Source: Pseudomonadota bacterium
Lineage (GTDB): Bacteria > Desulfobacterota > Binatia > Binatales > Binataceae
Reading direction: 5' to 3'
Assembly (NCBI GenBank): GCA_021323675.1
Contig: JAJPKP010000007.1
Location: 18,423-82,422, forward strand
DNA: 64,000 bases
How positions within the stretch are numbered: the first letter of the stretch is position 1; every line of letters begins with the position of its first letter. Below the pieces are notes generated by a model. It ran no database searches and was not told the origin of the DNA. It saw nothing but the letters and a program-made list of their open reading frames with translations. The position numbers and the translations under genes were made by a program. Positions 8,318-18,026 of this stretch are shown here, piece by piece.

Positions 8318-9364
8318 TCACACCTTGAAGCGGATATGGATAATATCGCCGTCTCGCATGACGTAGTCCTTGCCTTCCAGCCGCAGTTTGCCCGCTTCTT
8401 TCACCTTCGCATCGGACTTTAGCGCGGCGAAGTCCTCGAAGCTTACGACCTCGGCCCGAATGAATCCGCGCGCGATGTCGCTGTGAATCTCCGCGGCCGC
8501 ATCCAGCGCCGTGTCGCCCCGCCGGAGCGACCATCCGTGCGCCTCGGGCTCGCCGGCGGTATAGAAGGTGATGAGGCCCAGATGCTTGTACAGTGCGGAG
8601 ATCAAGCGATCGCGCGCGGGAGCATCGAGTCCCGCTTCCTTCAGCATCTCGCACTGTCCGGCCTCGTCGAGTTCCCACAGTTCGGCTTCAAATGCGGCCG
8701 CGAGACGAAAGACGTCGAGTCCGCGGGCCCGAATCGCGGTTCTCTCGGCATCGGTGATGTCGGCGGCGGCAGCTTCCATCTCGCAGTTTACCACCGCGAG
8801 CGCGGGTTTGCGGGAAAGGAAACCGAAGCTCGAGAAGGTCTGCAGCTCCTGCGGCGTCAGTTCGAGCAGCCTGAGCGGTTTTCCCTCTTCCAGCCATTTG
8901 ATGACCTTTTCGAGGGCGGCTTTCTCGAAATCGCTGGCACTACGGTCTTTCCTGATTCGCTCCATCCGCCGCTCGGCCTGATCGAAGTCCGCGAACACCA
9001 GCTCACCCTCGATACTCTCGATCGTCGCCGCCAGCTCTCGGTTCATCCCCGCGAACTGCGGAACGACGACCAGCAGCGCATCGAGGTCTCGAATTAGAGG
9101 AATCAGGCTTACGTCCAGGGCAGCCCCTTCCTTCTGCTCCTTGGGATTCGGGGCGAAGTCGAGCACGGTCAATTCGACCGGAACCTTTTTCTTCGAGCCG
9201 TAGGTCGCCTCGAGGAAATCGAGCCGGGGGTCGGCAACTTTTATCTGGCCCGGCCGCGCGCGGTTTTTTCCTTCAGCGGCTCCCGGAATCGGGGCAAGTC
9301 CGGTCAGGGCATGAAACACGGTAGATTTTCCGGCGCCGCGCGCGCCGATGATCCCGGTCTTCAA
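8318..9364 (-). CDS. YchF/Obg-like GTPase homologue with altered G motifs
   Basis: 348 residues. P-loop GARGAGKST at residues 7-15, a C-terminal TGS/DUF933-like domain (LITFYTAGEPEAHGW ... DYVMRDGDIIHIRF), and YchF-like length. The G3 DxxG motif is replaced by LDFAPNP, and the G4 region reads VVNCEM. The start is a TTG at 9364 with GAGGT eight bases upstream; the chain then begins directly with the P-loop strand. Divergent from selB, 141 nt apart. YchF proteins bind ribosomes and prefer ATP; with the changed switch region this may be a diverged paralogue rather than canonical YchF. Confidence 0.8.
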   Translation of the reverse strand: MKTGIIGARGAGKSTVFHALTGLAPIPGAAEGKNRARPGQIKVADPRLDFLEATYGSKKKVPVELTVLDFAPNPKEQKEGAALDVSLIPLIRDLDALLVVVPQFAGMNRELAATIESIEGELVFADFDQAERRMERIRKDRSASDFEKAALEKVIKWLEEGKPLRLLELTPQELQTFSSFGFLSRKPALAVVNCEMEAAAADITDAERTAIRARGLDVFRLAAAFEAELWELDEAGQCEMLKEAGLDAPARDRLISALYKHLGLITFYTAGEPEAHGWSLRRGDTALDAAAEIHSDIARGFIRAEVVSFEDFAALKSDAKVKEAGKLRLEGKDYVMRDGDIIHIRFKV

Positions 9365-9505
9365 ATTCGCGTTACCTCGAAGGATGGAATTCTACACAAG
9401 TGGTTCGGGCGAGTAACGAGCGCCGCGGCGCTTCGCGAAAAAGACTGCACGCCGCGCACCCGCCGCTTTTCCTCCGCCCGGCAAGTCGAGGTAAGCTCCC
9501 CATCG

Positions 9506-11437
9506 ATGCCCTCGAATGTCGCCCACGCCATCATCGGCACCGCCGGCCATATCGATCACGGCAAGACCGCGCTGATACGCGCGCTGACCGGACAGGAGAC
9601 CGACCGCCTCAAGGAGGAAAAAGAGCGCGGGATATCGATCGATCTCGGGTTCGCCTACTTCACGCTGCCCGACGGGACCCGCGCCGGCATCGTGGATGTT
9701 CCGGGGCACGAACGCTTCATCCGCAACATGCTGGCCGGCGCGCATGGGATCGATCTGGTTCTCTTTACGATCGCCGCGGATGACGGCGTGATGCCGCAGA
9801 GCGAAGAGCATCTCGATATTCTGCATCTGCTCGGCGTCGGCCGCGGCATTTTTGTAATCACCAAGAGCGATCTCGCCGATGACGCCCGACTCAGAGAGGT
9901 GCGCGACGAGATCGAGTTGCTCGCCGATGGAACCAGGCTCGCGGGCGCTCCGATTCTCGCGGTTTCGTCGGTGACCGGCGCGGGCCTCGACGAGCTGCGA
10001 TCCGAAATCGCGCGCCAGTTGGAGGGCTTCGATGCGCGCCGCGCCACGGGCATTTTCCGCCTCCCCCTCGATCGCGCCTTCGTGATCAAAGGGCACGGCA
10101 CAATCGTCACCGGCACGGCGATGGGTGCGGAGGTGCAGGTGGGGCAGAAACTTCGCGTGCTCCCCGGAGGAGACGAGGTGCGCGTGCGCGGTATCCAGGT
10201 CCATTCCGAGCCCGTGCAAAGCGCGGGGCGATGCCAGCGCGTGGCGCTCAACCTTACCGGACCGGAGCGGATGGAGTTGAAGCGCGGGCAGGTGCTGGCG
10301 GATGAGCGGCTTGATTTCACTACCGCCCGTTTCGATTCGTGGCTGGAGATCCGTCCCGCCGCCAAAAAGCCGCTCAAGAACAATTCCCGCATCCGGCTGT
10401 TTGTCGGCACGAGCGAGATGCTGGGGCGGATGATCCTGCTTGAGGATCGCGTCGCACTGGCTCCGAAGCAGAGCGCGCTTGCGCAAATCGTTGCCGACGA
10501 TCCCGCGGTCGTCCAGGCCGGCGACCGGTTTGTAATCCGCGATGAGACCAACGTGCGCACTCTTGGCGGCGGCGTGGTGCTGAATCCGTTCGGGCGTCGC
10601 GCGCGCAAGCCGATCGACGCCTACCGGCGCAACCTGATCGCCCTTCGCGATGCTTCGGGCGCCGAGGCGATCGAGGCATTGCTCAACCTCCAGGAGAGTC
10701 TGGCGCTCCCCGCCGGACGCATCGCGTGCCTGCTCAACCGGCCGGCGGCCGAAGTTATCGCGACGCTGCGCGACGGCGGCTTTATCAAGCTCTCGATGGG
10801 TGATGAGGAAGGGTTCACCACCCGCTCGAAATGGGAGGAGCTCAAGGCGTTCACACTCGCGGCCCTCGCGGAGCATCACCAGGCCGCGCCGCTCTCGGCC
10901 GGGCTCGAGATGGAATCGCTGCGGACCCGCTTGCCTTACGAGGTAAGCGCTCGGGCATTTCGCGCAATCGTTGATCGAATCGCGCGCGAGACCGAAGTCG
11001 TGCGCGAGGAAAGCCTGCTTCGGCTGAAAACCCACAAGGTGAAGCTGGGTGGCGATGCGGGAGAGATGGGATCGCGGGTCGAGGGCGCGCTGGAACGCGC
11101 GGGGTTCCAGCCCCCCGACCTGAAGCAGCTTGCGGAAGAACTCAAGCTCGCGCCCGCAGCCGCCTCGCAGCTACGGACCGTGCTTGGGGCGATGGAACGG
11201 CAGGGGCGGGTAGTCAAAGTCGCGACCGACCTGTACTTTGCCCGCGCGGCATTCGATGCGGCCCGCGCGCGCCTTGTAGAATACCTCGGACATAATCGCG
11301 AAATTACCGCGGCCATCTATCGCGACCTGCTCGGCGCATCGCGGAAATTCGCGATCGCCCTGCTCGATTACTTTGATCACAACGGCGTCACGACGCGGGT
11401 AGGCGATGCGCGCCGGCTGCGCTCGCGCACCGGCTGA
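9506..11437 (+). CDS. selB: Selenocysteine-specific translation elongation factor SelB
   Basis: 643 residues. EF-Tu-like GTPase domain with [19 protein letters not shown], the SelB-type continuation [20 protein letters not shown] and DVPGHERFI, then beta-barrel domains. The C-terminal ~250 residues contain winged helices that in SelB bind the SECIS hairpin of mRNA. The start ATG at 9506 is preceded by GAGGTAAG. It delivers Sec-tRNA to UGA codons. selD follows 33 nt downstream, giving a selB-selD unit. selA and selC are not in the window. Confidence 0.95.
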   Translation: MPSNVAHAIIGTAGHIDHGKTALIRALTGQETDRLKEEKERGISIDLGFAYFTLPDGTRAGIVDVPGHERFIRNMLAGAHGIDLVLFTIAADDGVMPQSEEHLDILHLLGVGRGIFVITKSDLADDARLREVRDEIELLADGTRLAGAPILAVSSVTGAGLDELRSEIARQLEGFDARRATGIFRLPLDRAFVIKGHGTIVTGTAMGAEVQVGQKLRVLPGGDEVRVRGIQVHSEPVQSAGRCQRVALNLTGPERMELKRGQVLADERLDFTTARFDSWLEIRPAAKKPLKNNSRIRLFVGTSEMLGRMILLEDRVALAPKQSALAQIVADDPAVVQAGDRFVIRDETNVRTLGGGVVLNPFGRRARKPIDAYRRNLIALRDASGAEAIEALLNLQESLALPAGRIACLLNRPAAEVIATLRDGGFIKLSMGDEEGFTTRSKWEELKAFTLAALAEHHQAAPLSAGLEMESLRTRLPYEVSARAFRAIVDRIARETEVVREESLLRLKTHKVKLGGDAGEMGSRVEGALERAGFQPPDLKQLAEELKLAPAAASQLRTVLGAMERQGRVVKVATDLYFARAAFDAARARLVEYLGHNREITAAIYRDLLGASRKFAIALLDYFDHNGVTTRVGDARRLRSRTG

Positions 11438-11470
11438 CATCCCGCCGCCGATCGGCAAAAATACGAGGCA

Positions 11471-12544
11471 ATGTCCAAGGCAAAGGACAATAATCCGTCG
11501 CGCGCCGAGCTTGTGCGCTTGACGGCGCGGTGCAAGGCAGCGGGTTGAGCCGGCAAGCTGGGTCCGGCGGACCTTGCGGACGTTCTGGCGCGGCTTGACC
11601 TGCCGAGCCATCCCGACCTGCTCGTCGGTATCTCCACCGGCGACGACGCCGGAGTGTATCGTCTGCGCGAGGACCTCGCGGTCGTCAGCACGGTCGATTT
11701 CTTTACACCCGTGGTTGACGATCCCTATACCTACGGGCAGATTTCGGCAGCCAACGCGCTCTCGGACGTCTATGCGATGGGTGGGCGGCCCGTGAGCGCA
11801 TTGAACATCGTATGCTGGCCGCAATCGGGCCTGCCGCACGAGATGCTCGCGGAGGTCCTGCGCGGAGGAGCCGACAAGGCGCGCGAGGCGGAAGTCGTGG
11901 TGGTCGGCGGCCACAGTGTCGCCGACGAAGAGGTGAAGTTCGGGATGGCGGTAACCGGCGTGATCGATCCGCGCCGCATCGTCCGCAACGTCGGCGCTCG
12001 TGCCGGCGACGCGCTCGTGCTTACCAAGGCGCTCGGAACCGGAGTGTTGATGACGGCGTTCAAGCGCGATGCGCTCGCGGAGGAACACTACCTGGGCGCG
12101 GTCGACTCGATGAAGCTGCTTAACGCATCCGCCGCAGCCGTGATGCTGCAGCATGACGTGCACGCCGCGACCGACATCACCGGATTCGGCCTGATGGGGC
12201 ATGCGTTCAAGATGGCCGACGGCAGCGGCGTGACGATGATCTTCGAGGAGTCGGACCTTCCCCTGCTGCAGGGCGCTCTGGACAACGTGCGCGCCGGAAT
12301 GATCCCGGGTGGCGGAAAGCGCAACCGCGAATACTACGGTCCGCACGTGAAGATCCTCGAAGAGGTGGCCGACGAGATGATCGAGATCGCATTCGATCCT
12401 CAGACCTCCGGCGGGCTGCTGATCGCGGTTGCGGATTCGGAAGCAATCGCGATGCTGGCAAAGCTGCACAAAGCCGGATGCCCCGATGCGGCGATAGTCG
12501 GCCGAGTCGAACCCCGCGGCGAATTCCCCCTCGAACTGGTCTAG
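11471..12544 (+). CDS. selD: Selenophosphate synthase SelD, itself a selenoprotein (UGA-Sec at codon 26)
   Basis: The frame opens at ATG 11471 and runs to the stop at 12544 with one internal TGA at 11546-11548, in frame as codon 26. Around it the protein reads ARCKAAG-U-AGKLGPADLAD. U26 and K29 correspond in spacing to the catalytic Cys17 and Lys20 of E. coli SelD. Downstream motifs confirm the family: GISTGDDAGVY, VVGGHSVADEEVKFG, TDITGFGLMGHAFKMA, FDPQTSGGLLIAV. The 357-residue length is normal. It makes selenophosphate from selenide and ATP, the Se donor for Sec-tRNA synthesis. Standard gene callers would start it at 11654 and lose the active site. Sec in SelD is known in other bacteria. 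Confidence 0.95.
11546..11572 (+). promoter_or_regulatory. UGA-Sec codon and possible bacterial SECIS hairpin in selD
   Basis: Directly after the TGA (11546-11548) GCCGG and CCGGC can pair around a 10-base loop CAAGCTGGGT. A short GC stem just 3' of the UGA is what bacterial SelB reads. The stem is only five base pairs and this is a GC-rich gene, so the exact structure is uncertain; the UGA recoding itself is well supported by the protein alignment. Confidence 0.45.
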
Positions 12545-12825
12545 CCCCGCCGCAAGGCATCCTTTCCTTCGCGCCAGCCGGCGGCCTGGAATCGAAATTC
12601 GAGGCCGACTCCCCCAGCCAATTTTCTTGACCTGTTTCTGACCGCGGGTTTCCGGCGGCTCAAACTATTGCAGCAAAATGACTTGTCCGAAGAGAGTGAA
12701 GGTTTGACGCCGTCTCAAGGTTTGGGAAGACTTGGCATGAAGATTTATGTCTATTAGCGATGTAACCCACCAGCCTCGTTAGTCAGTCATCACGCATTAC
12801 AATCGCTCGTTTTGAGTTGTTCCAG

Positions 12826-14430
12826 ATGAACCGGCGGGAGTTTTTGAAGCTTGCGGCGCTTGGAGGACTGAGCTCCCTGGTCCTTCCGAGTTCGGGATGT
12901 GGCAGCGGACAGGGCGGCGACTCTTCGTCTCCATTCTTCGACCATCCACCCAACATCCTCATCCTTATGACGGATGAACAGCGCGCGTTTCAGCACTGGC
13001 CAGCGGGTTGGGCGGAGGCGAATCTTCCCTCGTTCAATCGGCTGCGCGCGCATGGATTGAATTTCAACCTCGCGTTTACGAATTCCTGCCAGTGTTCCCC
13101 CAGCCGCTCGACGTTTCTCACCAGCACCTATGCCCCGGTGAACGGCGTAACGATCACTCCGGGCACGCTGACCACCGGATTGCCGAATCTTGCCAGCATT
13201 CTTGCCTCCGCGGGCTACAACGTCGTTTACAAGGGCAAGTGGCATCTGACGGCTGCCTATGTTTCGCCGTTTGCGCCTTCTACGCCGGAGGACATCCAGA
13301 ACATCATCGAAAACGATCAGGGGCTTGAGGCGAGCTATGGGTTCTCGCGCTGGAACTCTCCAGATGCGGGGACGAGTGCCAGCGCCAGCACGATCGACAT
13401 GCAGACACTTGGTGGTGGAAAAGCCGCAAACGATGCTCGCTATGTTTCAGGCTTCAGTTACGGTCCCAACGCCGGCAACGTTCTTCAGTTCATCCAGCAG
13501 TATCATTCGGATGCTCCGTTCTGCCTGATCGTTTCATTGGTCAATCCGCACGATGTTTATGTTTACCCATCGGCGATTAATATCTCCGGTTATGATCCGG
13601 AGCAGTTCGCCTCCCTGCCGATCGAGCTGCCGGCGACATGGAATGAGGACCTCTCGACCAAGCCGTCAGTGCAGGCCGCGTTTAAGAATGCCTTGAATCA
13701 GGAATGGCCGTTCAGTGAATCGGAGCCGGGCATTCTGTATCCCCGCTTCTACGCATACCTGAACAAGCTGGTGGATTCCTGGATTGTGGAAATCCTCGAC
13801 GCGCTCGATGCGAAGCGGCTCACCGAGAGAACCTTGATCGTGCGCGTTGCGGATCATGGCGAGCTCGGCCTCTCTCACGGGCTGCGCCAAAAGGATTACA
13901 CCGCCTACGAAGAGATGATCCGCGTGCCGATGGTCTTCTCAAATCCGGTTCTGTTTCCCGTGCCGCTGGAGACCGACGCCTTGGCTTCGTTGATTGACGT
14001 GTTGCCGACGTTGCTCAACGTGGTGGGACTGAAATCCGCGAGCGGGCAGTGGAATCTCAAGGGAAAAGATCTCACCGCTTTGTTCAGCCGTCCTTCAGGA
14101 TCTGTCCAGGACCGGATTCTCTTTACCTACGACGATCAACTGCTGCTCGACCAAAAGGCATTTGACTTCCAGGGGCCCGCGCACATTCGGTGCATCCGCG
14201 AACGGGATTGGAAGTACGCGATGTACTTCGATCCCACGTGCCAGTTCGATCCCGAGTATGAGATGTATGATCTCAAAAACGATCCTCTGGAAACCTTCAA
14301 CCTGGCGAACGGGACTACGCCCCCGCGCTATCAAGCCGAACGCGAGCGCCTTGCCGCTCAACTCAAAGCGACGATGGAAGAAACCGGCACCCAGCCCAGC
14401 CAATGCTCATCATCTCCCAGCCGGACATGA
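12826..14430 (+). CDS. Tat-exported sulfatase (type I, Cys-type formylglycine motif)
   Basis: 534 residues from ATG 12826. The N-terminus MNRREFLKLAALGGLSSLVL has a twin-arginine motif and runs into SSGCGSG, a possible lipobox. The sulfatase core is clear: NILILMTDEQRAFQHW holds the metal-binding Asp pair region, and C90 in QCSPSRSTFLTS is the Cys converted to formylglycine (CxPSR). Later motifs are YKGKWHL and RVADHGELGLSHG. It cleaves sulfate esters, or related phosphonate esters, outside the cytoplasm. It stands alone; an activating formylglycine-generating enzyme is not seen nearby. Confidence 0.9.
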   Translation: MNRREFLKLAALGGLSSLVLPSSGCGSGQGGDSSSPFFDHPPNILILMTDEQRAFQHWPAGWAEANLPSFNRLRAHGLNFNLAFTNSCQCSPSRSTFLTSTYAPVNGVTITPGTLTTGLPNLASILASAGYNVVYKGKWHLTAAYVSPFAPSTPEDIQNIIENDQGLEASYGFSRWNSPDAGTSASASTIDMQTLGGGKAANDARYVSGFSYGPNAGNVLQFIQQYHSDAPFCLIVSLVNPHDVYVYPSAINISGYDPEQFASLPIELPATWNEDLSTKPSVQAAFKNALNQEWPFSESEPGILYPRFYAYLNKLVDSWIVEILDALDAKRLTERTLIVRVADHGELGLSHGLRQKDYTAYEEMIRVPMVFSNPVLFPVPLETDALASLIDVLPTLLNVVGLKSASGQWNLKGKDLTALFSRPSGSVQDRILFTYDDQLLLDQKAFDFQGPAHIRCIRERDWKYAMYFDPTCQFDPEYEMYDLKNDPLETFNLANGTTPPRYQAERERLAAQLKATMEETGTQPSQCSSSPSRT

Positions 14431-14563
14431 CCCGATGCCCTCATCTCGTTAAACCGTCGAGCTCGCCCGACGGGAGCATTTGCGAAACCGAGCTTTCCTT
14501 TCTACTGATAGAGCACGCTGGGTTGGCCGAGCCGGGTACCCGCGGGTAACAGAGAGAGGCGAG

Positions 14564-15223
14564 ATGGATTTCTTCGAAGTCGCTACCACGATGCCGACGG
14601 TTCGCCGGTTCTCGGATCGTCCGATCGAGCAGGCGGTCCTGGAAAAAATCTTCGAAACCGCGAATATGGCGCCCTCGGGCTCGAACGCGCAGCCGTGGGA
14701 GTTTGTGATCGTTCGCGACGGCGCCGCGCGCCGCGAAATTCAACGGCTCTACGAACTGGCGTGGGTGCCATACAAGGACACCGCGATCATCCGGGGACGC
14801 ACCACGCTGTCGGCGCGCGCTGAGAAGGCGCTGCGCCTCGGCGACGAGTTCGCCGCATCGCTCTCGATCGTGCCGGTTCATGTGGTCATCTTTCTCGATC
14901 GACCCAAGATGCGCGTGGTACGCGGCAGCGCCGAGGACCTCACGAATTTCGGCGCCACCTACGGGTCGATATTTCCCGCGATCGAACTGATGATGCTTGC
15001 GGCGCGCGCGCTCGGCATCGGCACCGCCATGACCACGATGCTGTCGCCGCACGAGGCGGAAACCAAGGCATTGTTGGGCGTTCCGGACATCTACCAGCTA
15101 ATCGCGCTGGTTCCGATGGGCTATCCGGCGGAGGGATTCAAGCGTCCGTTTCGCAAACCCGTGTGGCCGCGCCTTCACGACGGCCACTGGGATCGCGCCT
15201 GGCCCCGATCTGACAAGCGGTAA
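14564..15223 (+). CDS. Nitroreductase family FMN oxidoreductase
   Basis: 219 residues. The family opening TMPTVRRFSDRPIEQAVLEK and the FMN-binding ANMAPSGSNAQPWEFVIVRD are clear, and AARALGIGTAMTTM with 'LGVPDIYQLIALVPMGYPAE' closes the fold. The start at 14564 follows GAGAGAGGCGAG. Such enzymes use NAD(P)H to reduce nitroaromatics, quinones or similar acceptors; the physiological substrate is not indicated. Monocistronic by appearance. Confidence 0.88.
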   Translation: MDFFEVATTMPTVRRFSDRPIEQAVLEKIFETANMAPSGSNAQPWEFVIVRDGAARREIQRLYELAWVPYKDTAIIRGRTTLSARAEKALRLGDEFAASLSIVPVHVVIFLDRPKMRVVRGSAEDLTNFGATYGSIFPAIELMMLAARALGIGTAMTTMLSPHEAETKALLGVPDIYQLIALVPMGYPAEGFKRPFRKPVWPRLHDGHWDRAWPRSDKR

Positions 15224-15297
15224 ACCGGCCTAAATCCCCGGTTCACGAAGGGTTGCGCAACCGGGCGAGAGTTCCCCCCGATGGCGGCGCATTTTGC

Positions 15298-15326
15298 TTG
15301 ACACGCGATCTTAGCGGAGTTAGTTG
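15298..15326 (+). promoter_or_regulatory. Possible sigma70-type promoter upstream of the peroxidase operon
   Basis: A perfect -35 TTGACA at 15298-15303, 17-base spacer, and a poor -10 TAGTTG at 15321-15326. About 195 nt before the peroxidase start, leaving a long leader that contains the inverted repeat at 15363-15411. Confidence 0.35.
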
Positions 15327-15362
15327 GCCTGTGTACGGAACTTGAGGCGCGGCGCTGGATTG

Positions 15363-15411
15363 TTTCCGCCGATGTGCTGGCGCTCTGATTCCTGTCCCTC
15401 ATCGGCGGAAA
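15363..15411 (+). promoter_or_regulatory. 12-bp inverted repeat in the leader of the peroxidase operon
   Basis: Arms TTTCCGCCGATG (15363-15374) and CATCGGCGGAAA (15400-15411) are exact reverse complements separated by 25 bases. In RNA this is a long stable hairpin; in DNA it could be a pair of operator half-sites. It lies between the putative promoter and the start at 15521, and there is no coding frame across it. Confidence 0.55.
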
Positions 15412-15520
15412 GGTCTCAGCAAATCACGTCGAAGGTTTCATCCGGCAGCCGGCGTTGCGATGGCGCATCCCGGCGACAGAGTCGCGCCGGCCTCGCGTAC
15501 CGCCGCTTACGGGGGCGACT

Positions 15521-16831
15521 ATGTTTGACGAACGCCTTTGGACTGGCCTGCTTCTGATTGTCGCGGTAGTTGGGTTATCGGCGGTGCCTGCTCGTGCGCA
15601 GGAACCCGGGCCGCTGGCCGAGCCCAAATCTCGAAACCAGGTGGGCTTTCCCGCCGAGCTCTATTCATGGGTGATTCCCGCCGACAATCCGCAGACCCCT
15701 GAGAAAATCGCGCTGGGCAAAGAGCTGTTTTTCGACGATCGGTTGTCCGAGGACGGCAAGATTTCCTGCGACCACTGCCATGTTCCGAACAAGGGCTTTA
15801 CCGATCAACTTCCCACCTCGATGGGGATTCACAACCAGTTCGGGCAGCGCAATGCGCCTACGATCCTGAACGCGCTCTTCAGCACGACCCAATTCTGGGA
15901 CGGCCGCGCGGCGACTCTGGAAGATCAGGCCAAGCAGCCCATTCTCAATCCGGTCGAGATGGGCATGAAGAGCCCGGACGAGGTGGTCGGGAAGATCAAG
16001 GGGATACCGGAATACAACGAAAAGTTTCGCAAGGTCTTCGGGCGCGAAGTCAACTACGACGACATCGCGCGCGCGATTGCGTCATACGAGCGCACGCAGA
16101 TCGCGTTCGACTCGCCGTTCGATCGCTACATGGCGGGTGATCGGCGCGCGATCAGCGACTCGGCCATCCGCGGATGGTCAATCTTCAACGGCAAAGGCAG
16201 ATGCATGTCGTGCCACGGATGGAATCCGACGCAGCCGCTCTTCACCGATTTCAAGTTTCACAACATCGGCGTGTCGGCGCATAAGTCCGACTTCGTGCCA
16301 TTGGCGCGCAAGGCGCTCGCAATTCTCGCCCAGGGCGCGAGCCCCGAGCAGATCGACAAGCTCGCGATCCAGACCGACATGAGCGGTCTCGGCCGGTTCC
16401 TGGTGACCAAGCAGCCGCACGATATCGGCGGGTTCCGCACGATGGGCCTGCGCAACCTGCTCGTCACTCAGCCGTATTTCCACGACGGATCGCAGCAGAC
16501 GCTCTGGGACACGATCGATCACTACAACAAGGGCGGCGTGCAGAACCCATACCTCGACGGCGGAATCGTGCCGCTCGGCCTGAGCGAGGCCGAAGAGGAC
16601 GACCTCGTCGCGTTCCTCGCATCGCTTACCAGCCCGGAATACGAGCAGATGGCGAAGGAGGAGTACGACCTGCAGTTCAAGCGATCGCGCACCGACCGCC
16701 CGCAGCGCGACACCGAAGCCGCGATGGGACTGAAGGGGCGCAACGGTCCCGGCCTCGGCGGCCCCTTCGGCGATATCGGACCGGGGCAGAGCGAGATGGG
16801 CGAGAATCCCGCCCTGCTCGGCGGCGATTGA
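15521..16831 (+). CDS. Di-haem cytochrome c peroxidase / MauG-like protein
   Basis: 436 residues. Signal peptide to about residue 26 (AVPARAQ). Two CxxCH haem sites: CDHCH at residues 83-87 and CMSCHG in the second half. Family segments include GKELFFDDRLSEDGK, NAPTILNALFSTTQFWDGRA and FRTMGLRNLLVTQPYFHDGS. It reduces peroxide or oxidises a partner in the periplasm using two haems. The C-terminal ~50 residues are Gly-rich and outside the family core. First gene of an operon: the metallophosphoesterase starts 20 nt later and a cytochrome c follows. Confidence 0.9.
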   Translation: MFDERLWTGLLLIVAVVGLSAVPARAQEPGPLAEPKSRNQVGFPAELYSWVIPADNPQTPEKIALGKELFFDDRLSEDGKISCDHCHVPNKGFTDQLPTSMGIHNQFGQRNAPTILNALFSTTQFWDGRAATLEDQAKQPILNPVEMGMKSPDEVVGKIKGIPEYNEKFRKVFGREVNYDDIARAIASYERTQIAFDSPFDRYMAGDRRAISDSAIRGWSIFNGKGRCMSCHGWNPTQPLFTDFKFHNIGVSAHKSDFVPLARKALAILAQGASPEQIDKLAIQTDMSGLGRFLVTKQPHDIGGFRTMGLRNLLVTQPYFHDGSQQTLWDTIDHYNKGGVQNPYLDGGIVPLGLSEAEEDDLVAFLASLTSPEYEQMAKEEYDLQFKRSRTDRPQRDTEAAMGLKGRNGPGLGGPFGDIGPGQSEMGENPALLGGD

Positions 16832-16850
16832 TCTTCCAGGGAGGACGGCG

Positions 16851-17999
16851 ATGGCGGCGCGACACAAGAGCGTTGAAACGAAGTTCATGGAGGAGCGCGA
16901 TCGCGTCCTGCGCGCGCTGCGCAATCTCGACCGGCGTTCGTTCATCAAAGTAGTGGCGGCCACGGCGGGTGCCGTAATCGCAAAGGGCCTGATGCCGCCG
17001 CATTCCTTCCAGCTTGTAACCATCGCGAATGCGGCGCCGGACAAGGCTTCCGCGGCCAGCGGGATGAACGGGCAGCCGCCGTTCACGTTCGCCTATATCT
17101 CCGATACCCATCTGTACGAGCGCACTCTCAACCAGCGCTTCATCCGCGCCGCCCTGAAAGCGGTCGAAGATGTGAACGCGCTCGATCCGCAGCCCGACTT
17201 TGTCCTGTTCGGCGGCGATCTAGCGCAGCTCGGCACCCCCCAGCAGCTCGAGCTCGGCCGGGAGATCCTCAAGGAAGTGAAGGCGCCGGTGAAGATGATG
17301 GTCGGCGAGCACGACTGGTTTCTCGACCTGGGCGAGAAATGGCAGGAGCTGTTCGGTCCGCCCAACTACTCCTTCGATTGGAAGGGCGTGCACGTGGTCG
17401 TGCTGATGAGCGTGCATGAGAAGGATTTCTGGACCGCGCGCAGGATGACGCCCGAGGAGAGGATGGCGACGGTGGCCGGGCTCGACAACGGCGTCCAGTC
17501 CCGCTTCGAGGTGGGCGAGCCGCAGCGCGAGTGGCTTAAGAACGACCTTGCGAAGGTTTCGTCCTCGACGCCGATTCTCGTGTTCTCGCATTCGCCGCTC
17601 TACAAGTACTACTACAATTGGAATTTCTGGACCGACGATGCCGACCAGGTGCAGGCGATTTTGCGCCGCTTCGACAAAGTCACCGTCATCCACGGCCATA
17701 CGCATCAGATGCTCTTCAACCAGATCGGGAACATCTCTTTTTACGGGATGCTCTCGACGGCGTGGCCGTGGCCGTATGCGCCGCAGGGGCTGCCTGCGCT
17801 GACGATCCAGATGAACCGGGCCGACCCGTTCGATCAATTCGACGCATGCGGCGACGGGAGGATGGAGGTGCGGGCCGACGGGCTGGTGGACAAGATCTAC
17901 AACCTGTGGGACCGCAACCCGGTAACGGTCAAGGCCGACTACCTGCGATCGCGCGGCAAGATCGATCGGCCGCCGGCGCCCCAGTTCGCCAGCTACTGA
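16851..17999 (+). CDS. Twin-arginine metallophosphoesterase (calcineurin-like)
   Basis: 382 residues. DRRSFIKVVAATAGAVIAKG is a Tat-type export signal placed ~27 residues in. The metal site is complete: ISDTHLYE, LFGGDLAQLG, VGEHDWF (in place of GNHD), VFSHSPLY and IHGHTHQ. GGGAGG sits just upstream of the ATG. Exported, with a di-haem peroxidase before and a cytochrome c after it, suggesting a periplasmic redox-linked function rather than nucleic-acid metabolism. Substrate unknown. Confidence 0.88.
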   Translation: MAARHKSVETKFMEERDRVLRALRNLDRRSFIKVVAATAGAVIAKGLMPPHSFQLVTIANAAPDKASAASGMNGQPPFTFAYISDTHLYERTLNQRFIRAALKAVEDVNALDPQPDFVLFGGDLAQLGTPQQLELGREILKEVKAPVKMMVGEHDWFLDLGEKWQELFGPPNYSFDWKGVHVVVLMSVHEKDFWTARRMTPEERMATVAGLDNGVQSRFEVGEPQREWLKNDLAKVSSSTPILVFSHSPLYKYYYNWNFWTDDADQVQAILRRFDKVTVIHGHTHQMLFNQIGNISFYGMLSTAWPWPYAPQGLPALTIQMNRADPFDQFDACGDGRMEVRADGLVDKIYNLWDRNPVTVKADYLRSRGKIDRPPAPQFASY

Positions 18000-18026
18000 T
18001 CGCGCATCGCAAACAGGAAAACGATC

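Noticed and set aside
9392..11035. 547-codon minus-strand frame
   Set aside because: Antisense shadow of selB.
12545..12825. selC (tRNA-Sec) searched for behind selD
   Set aside because: No cloverleaf with a TCA anticodon and long variable arm could be found by eye.
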